From assembly GCA_022376465.1 (NCBI GenBank), contig JACDTU010000002.1, positions 1,426,001 to 1,490,000 of the forward strand: a stretch of 64,000 nt of DNA, in the 5' to 3' direction. Below the pieces are notes generated by a model. That model had not been told where the DNA came from, made no database searches, and was given only the letters and a program-made list of their open reading frames with translations. The position numbers and the translations under genes are program-made. The stretch is from Cubamyces lactineus. Its lineage: Eukaryota; Basidiomycota; Agaricomycetes; Polyporales; Polyporaceae. Below, piece after piece: positions 24,644-37,100 of the stretch. The number at the start of each line of letters is the position of its first letter. The first letter of the stretch is position 1.

Positions 24644-25641
24644 TTATGCAGAGAAGACCATGGCGAGGGCAACACCGAACACGGTCGCGATCACGCTCGA
24701 GACACCCAGGCCCGCCGCACCGCTCGTCGCCCCAGAGCCGGATGAGCCGGATGAGCCGGAACCAGAGCTCGTTGTGGGGGCTGCAGTCGCGACGGCGCCG
24801 ATTCCGCCGCTGACGAAGCCATTGTCCTGGAGCTGTAGAGTCGGAACGCGGATCAGAGCTTGCCATCGCGAGCTTTCATGATTGTCAACGTACCACAGGT
24901 TCTGAGCTGCCAACCTTGATGGCGGCCGCTTGCCAGGCATCGAAGGTGTTGCCAGTAGACGGAGCGTTAATCGTGCTACGAGAGGGAGTCAACACAATGG
25001 TCCGGTGTATATTTGTAGGTGTACGTACCCAACCATTCCCAGGCCGCAGTGAGTCTGCTGCTTGCAGAAGAAGTAGATGGCTACGCATAACTGAGTTGAG
25101 TCTCGGATCAAGGTCAAGGGAAGGAGTGCTCTTACGGATCTGGTCGTTCGTCACGTTCAGGGTGAACTGGACACCCTCCTGGAGACCCGAGTCGAACCCG
25201 TTCTGGCCGTTTTGTGCGGCGATGGGCTCGCAAGGGTTGGAGAAGTCACCCTGGGTGACCGAGTGCGTGAGGCCCGCGCTGATAGGGATGTCAGCTGATC
25301 TAAGCTGTCGGTGCCAAGCCATGGATAGAAGCCGCTCACTTTGGGAAGAAGAATGTCACCAGCGTCCCGTTGGGTGCAGTCACGTTGGCGGGGCTGAAGA
25401 CGAAGTTGCCACCGGCAGCGACCTCGATCTGTGGACGGAGCAACAGATCAACCTGCGTGTCTTGTCGCACCGATATGTTTGGACTCACGTTCACTTGTCC
25501 TGGAGTGCTTGGGGGCGCAGTGGGTACGGCAGCCGCAGCATTGTTCGTAGTCGCAGGCGCGGGATTGGGAGGGTAATTGTACTGAGGGTTGGCCACCGCG
25601 AGCAGAGGAAGGATGGTAAGAACAAGAGCGGTCGAGAACAT
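24644..25641 (-). CDS. GPI-anchored blue-copper (cupredoxin) protein
   Basis: A secreted cell-surface protein of the basidiomycete cupredoxin family. Exons 25641-25489, 25428-25340, 25278-25136, 25080-25029, 24975-24894 and 24832-24644 give 235 residues. A signal peptide (MFSTALVLTILPLLAVA) is followed by a Pro/Ala-rich spacer and one cupredoxin domain. All four type-1 copper ligands seem present: His in LTHSVTQ, Cys in YFFCKQ, His in QTHC and Met in GLGMVG. A Ser/Gly-rich stretch, made by a 9-base repeat near 24,737-24,762, leads to a hydrophobic C-terminus typical of GPI attachment. Whether it carries electrons or binds copper only is unknown. A TATATAAA box lies about 114 bases upstream. 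Confidence 0.85.
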
Positions 25642-28151
25642 TTTGGTTGGGCTGCTGCTCGGCGGCGGTCAAGCGAGGGCAGTGAATGGAGGTGGTCTGG
25701 GAATAGCAGCCTACTCGCAAACGGTGAGGGGAAGTAGGGAGCGAGGGAACAGCGTTTATATAACCCTCCGGTAAATGGCAAGGTGTTCAGGTTGGCTGCC
25801 CTTCACCTCCCTCGGGGCCCGTACCGTTTGGGATGCGCAGCTACGGCTGTGCATGTCCTACGATGAAAAGTGCGTGAGTAAAGCGGCATATGGACCAATG
25901 GTGGTAGTGGAGCGGCTGGCCGCGCCCTGGATATCGCGATGTCCAATCACCATCGGATTTGTCTCCTAGCACGCCCCGCGTTGTTTTTAGCGGAGTGAAT
26001 ATGCGGACGGATGTTCGCACAGAACGCACCCACCGCGTTTCACAGATTACTGGACGGGTGTTCTGGTTCCCTCGTGAACAGAGATATGGTGCGCTGTCGA
26101 GGCTTAATCGCCTCTCACAGTGAGAACTTTCGCGCGCATTTGGCACATACCAACTTCAAGAAGGGAGGCTTGCTTCATACCGTCAACACATGTCATGGAT
26201 GCGGTCGTCCGCAGTCCATCCTTCGGGAGTTTCAGCATAGCTACCAAGGAACAACACGAAGAGCGATCATACTGACAAATCCGAGGAATTGACCGAAGCG
26301 GCGTCGTATGGGGAGTCGCGGAACCATACCCGGCCGGGATGGGATGCCTCGATCGGAAACGCTTCAGAATCTGTGTGCGCTTCCACGTTCCCAGGGCAGT
26401 CAGATAGGAGCCTTCCGCTCCACGTGCTCGAGTGACTTTCCAATAAGTCGGTGACGTTTTCAGCCACCATAAGGTCCGCAGCAGCTTCAAGTTGCTTGTT
26501 CGCGTTCAGTACCGTCCTGACGTTCCAGGGTTCAGCATCAGGCAATCAGGCCATCAGGGACGTCGGGCCCCCGACGGTGCTGAGACCGTGAGAGAGGAAG
26601 CTAGGGGCGGTATCGTTGAATTGCCTGCCAAGGCGTGTTCCCCGCTCATGTAAGCCACAGAAGCCTGCGCAGTCGAAAATGACCGGTGTTGCCGGGGACG
26701 TTCAACGATCGTCCACAACTCTAAGACCGATGAGGCATCACCGTGGAAAGCCGCGACGCTGCGACGCCGAAACAACATGCTCCCCGCGAGTTCTACTCTT
26801 CGTCAGCAGGCCACTTAGTGCTTATCCGCAGCGGGCAGAAGCAGAGAGAAGTGTTCGCCAACACCGACGAGGAGGGTGAAGTACTGACGGCCCGCGTTGA
26901 AATGGACGTCGTTCCCAGTGTGTATGGAAGTATGACACCCAGCCGCAGCAGTGAGATCACTGTACGCTCTGGCGTGACCCGCTGACAAAAAGAACCAGAG
27001 TGTCGGACTGGCTCGGGGGATGATCAGGAGACTACGCGTAACACCCAGCGGATATGATGGCTGACAGCCTGAGCTCGGGATGCCGTCGAGTCCATATAGT
27101 CACCACAACTTCGGTATGGGAGATCGGTGCGACAATTGAACATCCGAGACGCCTGTGAGCTGCCCTACGCTGCGAGTCTGTTCAGCACAGATCCGCTGTG
27201 GGAGGATCTCACTTACATGAAGATGCAGCCAAGTGCTTGTCTGTCTGTCGGCTACAAGGCGCTATTCATTTGCAGTGGTCAAGACGACGGAAGAGACTTT
27301 TCCCGAGCTTCTGACATATTGTTCCCGCCAGTGCTGACTCCATTCGAACCAAAGAACTTAGAACTTGGAAGGCGTGTACTCGGGAGCTTTCGAACCTAAC
27401 TGCATCTGCGCATTGAAGAACAGATTTAGCGCATAGCTGGAGATACAACCTCTTTGCCGCGGAGGACATCCGAGGTCCTGCATGTCTGTAGCCCGCACCC
27501 TTCAACCTACATCCGTAGTCGTCGTGCAGCGCCCATGCCTCCGCCGTCTAGCCTTTTGCATTTGCTCAGCAATGACGACAGCGGCTCGGATGTCCTCGAG
27601 TCTCAGGGAAAGCGGAAGAGGACGTTACTCTCGAAGACGTCGGGAGAACTGAGCTCAGTCTCTTGGTAGGTTGACGTCAACTCGGACTCTACCACGGCAG
27701 TCCAGATCACAAGCAAGGAGACGGTTCAGAGTGGAATGCCGCAGAGCCCGTCGTGCATATGAACTGCAGCCGCCCGTCGGCCTGTGAGGCGCGCGGCGCC
27801 GCAAGCGCCAGTCGGGATCGGGATTCTTCCCAATTTGGAAAGTGTTCAAGAACATCCGACTCGTTCCGCATTGCTCTACCTCGGACATACAGAATGCTAA
27901 AAGCGCATAGAAGGGCGGGAAGGGCAGCGAACTCGGGTGTATGCTAGCTCTAGGCTCTCCACCGGCGTTTCGTCTCACTTTAGCCCCGGTATCGGCTGTC
28001 TGTCTGCAATGCATAAGAGGCTCCTCAACTTCGTCCAATTTCTAGCAAGCAACAACTCTACCATCGTCTACCTCACCTCAGAACCACACACTCTACCAGC
28101 ACACTTCGCATACTTCCCATCGACCACATCGTACGCTCAGGCAGCACGATT
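25642..28151. other. Gene-poor stretch of 2.5 kb
   Basis: Apart from the promoter of the cupredoxin gene at the left edge, no gene is supported. A short + frame from 27538 (MPPPSSLLHLLSNDDSGSD) looks like a possible N-terminus, but it stops after about 44 residues and no continuation was found. No mobile-element protein was seen. Confidence 0.45.
25755..25762 (-). promoter_or_regulatory. TATA box of cupredoxin gene
   Basis: The minus strand reads TATATAAA about 114 bases before the ATG at 25641, a good match to a TATA box for a surface protein that is likely regulated. Confidence 0.5.
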
Positions 28152-28988
28152 ATGTCTCACCACTACAAACCCTCCCCCGCTCGCACTGAGCCTGCACCGA
28201 CTCCAGCATCTCGGCGCTCTTCCTCGGGCTACCGTGCAGTCGAGGTCCAGCGCAACCGCAGGCCCGCGAGCGTTCGCCCCGAACACAACGCCCCACCAGC
28301 TGTCGTCATCCACAACGGCATTCCCTATCTCGCGCCTATAGCTGCTGCACTCGGCCTGGAGCCCGATATGCCTACCACGCACACCACGCACGGGCGCCCT
28401 CAACCCGAGCGTCCTCAGCTCAGGCGCCTTCCCGCCGGACTCAGCCGTGGATTGCCCAACAACCCGGCGGACATCCGCTATGTCCACAGGCGCGTCGCGG
28501 CCTCGCACCCCAGGCAGCCGAACACCCAGGCCGCCGCCAACGCCAACGCCAACCAACGGGCTCCCGGACATCCGCCGCGCGGCACCGTCGTCCTCCTCGT
28601 GAGAGTGCGTCGCCGCCGCGATGCAGACGGGATCGACTACGACGACCCCCCGCCGGTGTACACTCCCCACCCCGAACCCGCGCCCCCTCCGTACGAGCGA
28701 CACATCCCCGTCCGCAGGGTCGAAGGCTCAGCCATCCGTGAGCCCGACAACGCCACCCAGCCCGGGGCGCCGCTCGCGCCCTCGACCTCGCAGATCGGCA
28801 CGCACCGCCACTTCCCGGGACTCGACCACAGCGCCGGAGGTGTGGCGGACGAGGGAGGATGGATGGAGTGGATGGGGCTCCCTACGCTCTCCCAGATGTG
28901 GGAGATGCTGCCACCGATGAGGGTCCCTGGCGCACCGCGCTTCCCGTTCGTCGAGCGTTTTGCGTCCGATCCTTTGTATCACCAGTGA
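28152..28988 (+). CDS. Pro-rich orphan protein with PPxY motifs
   Basis: A single-exon gene of 278 residues, intron-free unlike almost all its neighbours. It is basic and rich in Pro, Arg and His. No known domain is visible. A conserved-looking core VVIHNGIPYLAPIAAALGL lies near residues 50-70. Two PPxY motifs (PPPVY and PPPYE) sit at about residues 165-182; such motifs bind WW domains of Rsp5/Nedd4-type ubiquitin ligases and related adaptors. An Asn/Ala repeat lies near 125-137. The C-terminus is Trp/Met-rich (WMEWMGLP). I do not recognise the family, and the role as an adaptor is inference. Confidence 0.65.
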   Translation: MSHHYKPSPARTEPAPTPASRRSSSGYRAVEVQRNRRPASVRPEHNAPPAVVIHNGIPYLAPIAAALGLEPDMPTTHTTHGRPQPERPQLRRLPAGLSRGLPNNPADIRYVHRRVAASHPRQPNTQAAANANANQRAPGHPPRGTVVLLVRVRRRRDADGIDYDDPPPVYTPHPEPAPPPYERHIPVRRVEGSAIREPDNATQPGAPLAPSTSQIGTHRHFPGLDHSAGGVADEGGWMEWMGLPTLSQMWEMLPPMRVPGAPRFPFVERFASDPLYHQ

Positions 28989-29203
28989 TCTTGTTGCATA
29001 TAGAATGATCCGCATCGAATGCTGCCATATATGTGTCAGAAGTGAGACTGCCAGTATAAGCATCGTGTAAAGTGCAGTGAACGCTGTGTGCGTACGTCTG
29101 ATTGTCCACAACCCGTGAGTTTCATATGGTACGATATAGGTGCTCACCAGGAATATATACACCAATGTCGCTCGAACCCAATCACATACTGTTATACAAT
29201 AAA

Positions 29204-31082
29204 TCAAATCTCTGCACCACCGGCATTCATCCCCTCGACTGCAAACTGGATCTTCCTCACCGCCAACGTCCGTAGGTTCACGAGGACCAATATACCTGTC
29301 TCCCTGAATCCCGGCAGCAGAACGATACGACACCGCTTCCGTGGCAGCTCGCTCTCCTCCGCTTCTGTATCATGCACCAATTTTGTTGCGAACTTCGGCT
29401 GGTTTCCGGCGACGTACAGATCCGGGGTCTGCAGCAGAAGGAAGGGATCCTGTTGGAAGTATGGGTGACACCATAACGTGTCTGGCGCCGTTGGGGCCAT
29501 ATGCCTCCAGCGCAGCGTAGCTTCGGCTAGAGTCATGCGCGATATAGGGGGTGTCGGCACGTACTTGAACATATCGTCCAGCGGCTGTCCCGAATGAACC
29601 AGGATGGTCCGCGTCGGCCCGTCTGGCTGGTAGGCCGCTGCTTTGCCATTCGCCTTTGCCTTCGAGCTTGACGCACCAGGCTGGCTGCCGCGCGAGGCAG
29701 ATTGCGGAGAAGACTCGGCAGGGGCGATGTGGATGAAGGTCGGATTTGATTCGCAAGAGAATGTGGCATATCGTGAGGCCTCGCCAAACATAGCGCGTGG
29801 GATTGGTTGTTGGGGGAGGATCGTGGCGGCAGGGTCCGACGGGCCTGGGAGGAGATGGACGGGCATCGAGCGGCAGACGTCTGTCAGATGGGCTGCGAGA
29901 TTTTGAGTTGGGTGCGGTGTGAACGAAGATGTATCTTGCCCATAGCGTCTCTGATTGCACAAGCGAGTTTAATTCAGGACGCAAGAAGGGGGGTGCTCGT
30001 ACTCACAGGCTTGCGTTCAGGGTCCGCATTCTCTGTGCTTGCACTGCCGGACAATGTACTTAGCGAGTTGCCGGCGATGATAAGCCTGGAAATGCGTGCC
30101 GCCTGGGATTGATCTTCGGTACCGCCAGCTTCCGCGGTGAGAAATTCGGCGAGCAGTTGCAACTGGCCATCTGCAGGGCTGGCTGCACCGACGTCAAGGC
30201 CAGATACCAACGCAATCCACTCATCTAAAGGCAACGAATGCGACAAATCTGAGGCTGTAAGTGTCAGATGTGAGCGTGCCACTGTAAGTTCGACGCAATG
30301 CTTACCATCGACTTCCATAGCGTTGTCGCTACCCTCACGCAGAGGCCATGGTACGCCTAGAGATGACTGTGGTGCCATCCCAGGATAGCATAGGTCGACG
30401 ACCTCGAAGTCGCCGTTGTGCGTTTCGATGCCGAGCGCACCCAGAATCACTCCGGTAACGAGGCATGCCGAACGAATGCGGTCGCCGACGAGACATATAC
30501 GTCCAGATTCGTCTTCGAGCATCACGCTGTCGTTGTCAGAGTAATATTTCTCTCGGGGTGGAGGAGCTGGTATTGAACGCTGAGCGAATGATGGTTAGGA
30601 TGGGTAAACACCACAGAGTGCCGGTGAAACTCACATCTCTAGCCACATCTTCGAGGACATTTGGTTTGAGGGGCATGTCCATATAGACCGTGCCAATGAT
30701 GAAGCATAGCTTCCCCTTTTCGACATCTAGCACTCGAGGAACAAACACGGGGTTCCCTTGGGTAGAATCACACTGATATTAGGCCAGAGTCTAGCAACTT
30801 GAGTGAGGGCGTTTGGTACGTACCTGCGACCTCGTTCCATCGTTTCTTCGCGCGTTGTTCAACGTGTTGGCGGAGCTCCCGTAGCCTCACATAGTATATG
30901 TTTGAGTATTGATGTTTGTATGACTTGTCTACAGCCTTGATAATGAAAGAGGCGTGTTCCGGTGGAGAGACTACGGTGGTCCCGGGACGAGTGAGCGGAG
31001 TGGAGGGTACAGGGCTAGCTCGCTTTCAGCACTCCGTAAGAGCGAAGAGCTAACAGGCTCACATTGGATTTGCGACGGGCAT
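29204..31082 (-). CDS. POLD2: DNA polymerase delta small subunit
   Basis: The B-subunit of the replicative polymerase delta (Cdc1/Pol31/POLD2), which links the catalytic subunit to the rest of the holoenzyme. Exons 31082-31063, 31014-30831, 30772-30635, 30579-30306, 30254-30007 and 29950-29204 give about 536 residues. Motifs are YSNIYYVRLRELRQHVEQRA, IIGTVYMDMPLKPNVLEDV, WIALVSGLDVG, ISRLIIAGNSL, LPGPSDPAATILPQQP, APTAPDTLWCHPYFQQDPFL and VLLPGFRETGILVLVNLRTL. The first exon is only 20 bases. The junction between exons 2 and 3 is uncertain: the best-looking donor (gtacgt at 30823) breaks the frame, while a weaker one (gtcgca at 30830) keeps it. Two ACGCGT boxes lie 76-106 bases upstream. It is divergent to the GAD gene. 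Confidence 0.93.
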
Positions 31083-31157
31083 GCTGAGAAACGCGGCCAG
31101 AGGGGCTGCAGAAGTTGGGGCGCAAAGGCGCGAGATTGTGGCACTAGCAGACAGTGA

Positions 31158-31163
31158 ACGCGT
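31158..31163. promoter_or_regulatory. MCB-like box ACGCGT (POLD2 proximal)
   Basis: A palindromic ACGCGT 76 bases before the POLD2 ATG. It is the core of the MluI cell-cycle box bound by Mbp1/Swi6 (MBF) complexes in fungi. Confidence 0.5.
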
Positions 31164-31182
31164 CGAACGGGGTACGGCTGAG

Positions 31183-31188
31183 ACGCGT
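31183..31188. promoter_or_regulatory. MCB-like box ACGCGT (POLD2 distal)
   Basis: A second ACGCGT, 25 bases from the first. Paired boxes are typical of MBF-controlled S-phase promoters. Confidence 0.5.
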
Positions 31189-31735
31189 CGCGATACGCGC
31201 GTCACGATGCTTTGTCCTTGTTTGAGCGCTTACTCCTTTTAGCCCCTGCAGTCAGCTCCCCGCCGGCTCCTCCCTCATGAAGTCACTGGGCTCTCTGCCT
31301 ACTCGCAAGTGAAATCTCTGAATAGTGCCGCCGTTGCTGAGAATACATGCCTATTGGCCTACAACTATGGATGTCCAACCATCGTCATGCCCGTCTATAT
31401 CTACAGAGCCGAGACCTGTCGCCTCAATGACTCGCTCGGCACGAGGGTCAATCGAACCGCGTTGAACGCGTTCGTAGTGGTCTCATGACGGAGGATATGT
31501 CCAATCGATGCGGGCATCTGGAGCCTGTGCTTGCTACTGCGTAAGGGCGTGAGCATGTGGGGCAGCCCCGATTGGAGGCAAATGACGGCAGCAGCTCAGC
31601 AACGTTGCAAGTGCTCTGCACCGGCCGTTCCTGGCTGCTCTGCGAATGGACTCGATGATGTCAGAGTTGGCCTCGTTCACCAAACTCTGAACTGTGCAGC
31701 TCTAATTATACTTCCTCGTCGCCTACCTCCAAACA

Positions 31736-31741
31736 TATAAA
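31736..31741 (+). promoter_or_regulatory. TATA box of GAD gene
   Basis: TATAAA lies about 54 bases before the GAD start codon, followed by a pyrimidine-rich leader. Confidence 0.5.
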
Positions 31742-31794
31742 GTCCCTCCTCGATTCCCCTCTGGCTCCTTGTCTCTCTCGCTCGCATCCACAAC

Positions 31795-33789
31795 ATGGCC
31801 CTCTCGAAGGTACGGCCAATTTGACCGATCTACCACATCCCTCTATTGATCTCGTTCCGTCCACTCAGCACCTCAACGCAGACCGCCTCATTCAGGCTGC
31901 CAAAGTATAGTTTTGATCCATTCTATAACAACGAGCATCGCGTTCATAACATCGTTGCAGGATCACAAGGGCCATGTTCACAGCTCTACCAAACACCACG
32001 CAATTAGCGCCTACGGAGGTCGTTATGGAACGGATCCGATACCCAAGTACAGGCTTCCATCCAAGGTGAGTTCATCTCCACTCACATCTCAGCGGTGACG
32101 TTGACCCCGCGCAGGGCGTAGACGCAGAGGCTGCGTACCAGCTTATTCATGACGAGCTTTCTCTCGATGGCTCCCCCGCTCTTAACCTCGCCTCGTTCGT
32201 CCATACCTGGATGCCGAAGCAGGCTGACCAGCTCATGATGGAAAACATATCCAAAAACCTAATTGACCAGGATGAATACCCCATGACTCGTGAGTGGTGA
32301 AGAGCTTTCATAGTTGACGATCTCTCAACTCACATCGCCCACCAGAGGTCTTACATACCCGCTGTGTCTCCATCCTAGCCGACCTATGGCATGCTCCATC
32401 CGCTCAGCAGGCTATAGGCACTGCGACTACGGGGTCATCTGAAGCTATCCAGCTCGGTGGTCTAGCCATGAAGCGTATATGGCAGGAGAAGCGCAAGGCC
32501 GCCGGCAAGTCTATCCACGAGCCTGGCCCCAACATCGTCATGGGAGCCAACGCGCAGGTCGCACTCGAGAAGTTCGCTCGGTACTTCGATGTCGAAGCGC
32601 GCCTTGTCCCCATCTCAGTAGAGAGCAACTATCGCCTTGACCCTAAGCGGGCCATGCAATACGTCGACGAGAACACGATCGGCGTGTACGTCATTCTAGG
32701 AAGTGCGTCAAATGCTACCATTTCTTGGACAGTACAACTGAATATCACATCGTAGGTACCTATACCGGTCACTATGAGCCGGTCAAGGAGATGGCAGACC
32801 TCCTCGACGAATACGAAGCGCGTACTGGGCACTCTGTCCCCATCCACGTCGACGGCGCGTCAGGTGGCTTCATCGCACCCTTCGCCACTCCGAGGCTAGT
32901 GTGGGACTTCCGCATTCCCCGCGTCGTTTCTATCAACACCTCGGGCCACAAGTTCGGTTTGTCCTACGTCGGCGTCGGCTGGGTGGTCTGGCGCTCGAAG
33001 CAGTTCCTGCCGAAAGACCTGATCTTTGAGCTCCACTACTTGGGGTCGGTGGAGTACTCGTTTTCTCTGAACTTCTCGCGACCTGCGCACCCCATCATAG
33101 CGCAGTACTATAACTTCGTCCACCTCGGCTACGAAGGATACCGGAACGTTGCGCTGCAGGATTTGAAGAACGCCCGCCTCTTGAGCCGCGCCCTCGAGAA
33201 GAGTGGTCTGTTCGATGTCTTGAGTGACATCCACAGGCCCGCGGAAGGCATCGCAACCGCTGCTAAGGCTGCTATTGGCTTTGACGAGGAGAATATTGAG
33301 GTGCGCTTCGCCTCGCCTCTGAGGGACCTAGCGCTCACGACACTAATTTGCTCGTGCTAGAACTACACCCCCGGCCTACCGGTCGTGTCCTTCAAGTTCT
33401 CAGACGCCTTCAAGCAGAAGAACCCCGACGTTCAGCAGAAGTGGGTCCAAGTCCTCCTCCGCGCGAAGGGCTGGATCGTTCCGAACTACGAGCTCGCTCC
33501 CGACATGCAAGACATCGAGATCCTGCGTGTCGTAGTCCGGGAGAACGTGACCGCAGTGATGATTGACAGGCTCTTCGCCGATATTGTAAGTGGTTCCGTC
33601 ATACAGCCCTGGGTATAGTCCTAACCTAGGATGTTATAGATCGAGGTCGTAGAGGGGCTTGCGAAGGAGGACTCCCCCGTTCACGCCCTCAACGCCTTGC
33701 AGAGCCGCAAGACTGTCGAGGGACACCACGGACGCCTTGACCCAGGCTCTGGCAGCAAGTCCAGCGGCACGTACGCGAAGCAGTGCTAG
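31795..33789 (+). CDS. GAD1: Glutamate decarboxylase
   Basis: A PLP enzyme that turns L-glutamate into GABA and CO2, part of the GABA shunt. Exons 31795-31809, 31869-31904, 31961-32065, 32115-32289, 32346-32702, 32756-33300, 33361-33585 and 33640-33789 give 535 residues. The first exon codes for only five residues (MALSK). Recognisable motifs are [56 protein letters not shown] and the PLP lysine at about Lys295 in [14 protein letters not shown]. The C-terminal tail is Ser/Gly/Lys-rich, in the place where yeast and plant enzymes bind calmodulin, but no clear calmodulin site can be called. It is divergent to POLD2 and has a TATA box. Confidence 0.96.
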
Positions 33790-34179
33790 ACGTGACATCG
33801 TTAAAGACGTCGCTTGGAATTTGCCGCGGGTGTGTAGGAATATGGGGCACGATACCATGATGTACTGCAAGTCGTTGCTGCGAGTGTATGAGTAGTTTGT
33901 ACTTAGCGGTGTCCTGCCCAATCCGTATAAATCATACATTTGGGCTGATCATGAGAGTTCGTGGTATGAATTGATTGGTCTCGTTGAAGTTGCACTGGCA
34001 AGTTGACTGTATGACGGTATCCACGTGGGGTGCGCGCTGTGCCTGCTGAATCTGAGATCGTGTAGTACACGTCCTTCTATCTCCAGACTCTAGACTCTGA
34101 CCTGCGAGGTTCTCTGCGCTGCTCCCCTTCTCGCTTCCTGCCATATACCTGGGCCTTGTATATTCCATCTTGGATAGAT
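33790..34179. other. Intergenic, GAD to HID1
   Basis: Holds the GAD 3' flank and the HID1 promoter. No gene or clear motif is visible. Confidence 0.45.
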
Positions 34180-37100
34180 ATGGATAGCTTTAAGATGTTT
34201 ACAAAGCTGCCGCAGAAGATACCCGACCCGTTCAACCTCCTGGGCGACCAGCCCAAGCTCGCTTTCCGCAGCCAGCCCGGTGGTATAGCTAAACTCGCCA
34301 CCACGCGTGTGAGTACAGCATTGTAACGTCGTGCAAGAGTGTGGGTGTAATGAGAGTGCAATGGCTGTTGCATGTAGAACATCTCGGAGAAGGATGCTTA
34401 CTGGGAGCAGGTGAGTACCCGTCTACCCCGCATCCGACTAAGCTTCGCGTACTCATACTGCGCCGCGTGTCCTTCCAGTATGTCGTACTGTTCGACTCTG
34501 CGTCGGACGTCTTTACCCTCATTACGCACAACGATGGTGCGCGTGTACATTGTTCATACTGCACTCTGTCCCTTCTAACTAGAGTCGGCCTCGTTAGTCC
34601 GTCGCGCACTCTATGAAGCCCCAGAGAACGTCGCGACCCTCATCCGCGTCATCACATCCCGACTGTTCAACCTCGTATCCGACCACACCTTCCCCACACC
34701 GCCCACCTCGTCCGTCTCCTCGCTCGCGTCGTCCATCATCCGCACCGGCACCGGCGCAAGCGGCGAACGCAACACCACGAAGGAGGTCCTGAACTGCATC
34801 CGCGTCCTACAGCGCGTGCTCCCTGCCGTGTTCGAGATCGAGAGCGAGCCGAGCAGGTTCGAGCAGGAGGTGCTGTGGAAGCGGGTCGAGGTGCGTCCGC
34901 AGGACACCGCGGGGCACGGGCAGGGTAGTGCGGGCGGGGGCGGCGCTGCAGGGGGCACAGTAGAACAGACGAGTGCGGAGCCGCAGTTTGTGATCGAGGA
35001 CGAGGACGAGAGCGATGAGGACGAAGATGGCGAGGGCGGGTCTCGCGCCCGTGCTCCGAAGTCCCCGCCGAGGCAGCCAACGAGCCCGAAGGCGCAAGAA
35101 GCGCAGAAGCCGAAGGAGACGATGCCGTCCATTGCGGAACGGTTATTCAGTTGCCTCATTGACTTGATGTTCTGTTGCGGATTCACTCTGCCGACGAAGA
35201 TACAGGTGGACCATTACAAAATAAACTATGTCATTTGGTACGCTCCATGGGATGCTGAAGGCACCGACGCGCACTGACACTGCTGTTACTGCAGGGAGAA
35301 GGGAGTAGGATCCACGACCGATCCAGGTCCGAGCCAACAGTATGAAAGCAACAAAACGGAGGTGCTCCGGCTCCTCCTTGTTCTCCTCTCTCGCCAGATC
35401 TACGTTCCACCTGCTACTCTATTCACCTCGCCCTCATCCTACACCCTGCATTTTGTGCAGAACCTGCCACGGCGCGACGTCCTCACCGTCCTCTGCTCGC
35501 TCATGAACACCGCTGTAAATGCGACGCATCCCGGCAGCGCTAACGTCATGGGCACGGTTGCGGGCCGATTGCCGTACAATCACCTACTGATGAAGGGCGA
35601 AGATCCCCGCACATCGCTGGTATCCATGTGCTTCCAGGTCCTGTGCGTCTTGCTGGATTTCCAGAGCGGTACTGCGCGAGACGTAGTCGTGGAAGGACAA
35701 ACGTCTGGCCCGACCGCCAAGACAAATGCCTTCCGGTACTTCATCGCTAAATTGGTGCGTACAGAGCTAGTCGTACGCTGGTAGACGTTCGGTGTCTGTT
35801 GTTGACGCGAAGTATCCATTGCAGCATCGCCCAGCCGACTTTGAGTTCCTGTTGAATGGCATTGTGACCATCTTCGAGGATGAGATGTCCTCGTTGAATG
35901 GTCTCCTGCCGGGGTCCAGGAAACCGGTACCATACATGGTCGAAGCCAGTAAGCGTTCTCGCTGCATGCATCTATGATCGAACGCTCATCAGATTCCAGT
36001 CATTTTCCTATGGAAGATGCTTGAGTTGAACAAGGTATGCGTAGATAACTCTACAAGTGTTCGGTATCTTGACCGTCTGCTCCGATAGAAATTCCGCGCA
36101 TTTGTGCTGGAATCAGACAAAGCCATGGACATAACAGCATACCTCCTATGCTATGGTCTCGAGATCAAGGACAAGCCGGGTACGGACCACGGAACCTCAT
36201 AGCTATTAACATCTTAACCATCTTCTCAGAGCAACATGGCATGTGCCGCGTACTGTCATACATGATCCAGGGCCTATCCGCGGAGCGTGCGTTCGGCATG
36301 AAGCTGAGTGCTCCACTCAAAGCGCATCTGCCACAGAAGTGGACGAATGTAGGCAATGCAGGCGACTTCATTGTCCAGGTGCGTTGCTCAAGTTACGCCC
36401 GCCTATTGTCCCATATTGATATGCTCGCACTAGACCATTTACTCGATGGTCGCAACAACATCGGGAAGTCTGAACTCGCTGTACCCAGCGCTGGTCATTG
36501 CTCTCTCTAACTCCGCCCCATACTTCAAGAACCTGAGTGTGACCTCCTCTGCACGCCTCCTGCAGCTCTTCAACGCATTCGCCAACCCCTCCTTCCTGCT
36601 CTCTGACGAGGGCCATCCCCGACTGCTCTTCTTCGTCCTTGAGGCATTCAACGGCGTGCTCCTGCACAGCCTTCAGGACAACCCGAATCTTGTATACGCC
36701 ATTCTCCACGCGCACAAACAATTCGAGGACCTCGGCACATTCACCCTCGCCCGTGGGTTGCGCGAGATCAGGCGCATACAGCAACTGAAAGAGGAACGTG
36801 CCGCACAAGCTCAAGGCCGGGGCTCTGTCGATAAGGGAAAGCGCCGTGCGAGGGACGAAGAAGAGGGCGCGCCGGGGGACGAGAAGGCGCGTCTGCTGCA
36901 GCGTGAAGCAGAGTCGCTCGACCTATCTCGTTCCGCGGACACTTTACCTGATGCACCAGGCCGCCACACGGACGTTGATACCCAAACACGGCCGTTGATG
37001 TCCCCAACAGCGACAGAGACTAACATCTCAGCTGATGGGGGCCCTGCGATCTCGGAGAAGGCACGGGGCAAGATGAGGGCGGCTGGAAGGTCGCTGTCGG

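Larger units (their letters stand above)
31083..31794. promoter_or_regulatory. Shared upstream region, POLD2 and GAD
   Basis: A 712-base divergent region. The POLD2 side has two ACGCGT boxes and a further ACGCGC-type site at about 31195; a third ACGCGT lies at 31466-31471. The GAD side has a TATAAA box. No gene is visible inside. Confidence 0.55.

Noticed and set aside
31440..31475. tRNA-like T-loop (GGTTCGA on the minus strand)
   Set aside because: The flanking stem does not pair and no anticodon or acceptor stem could be found.
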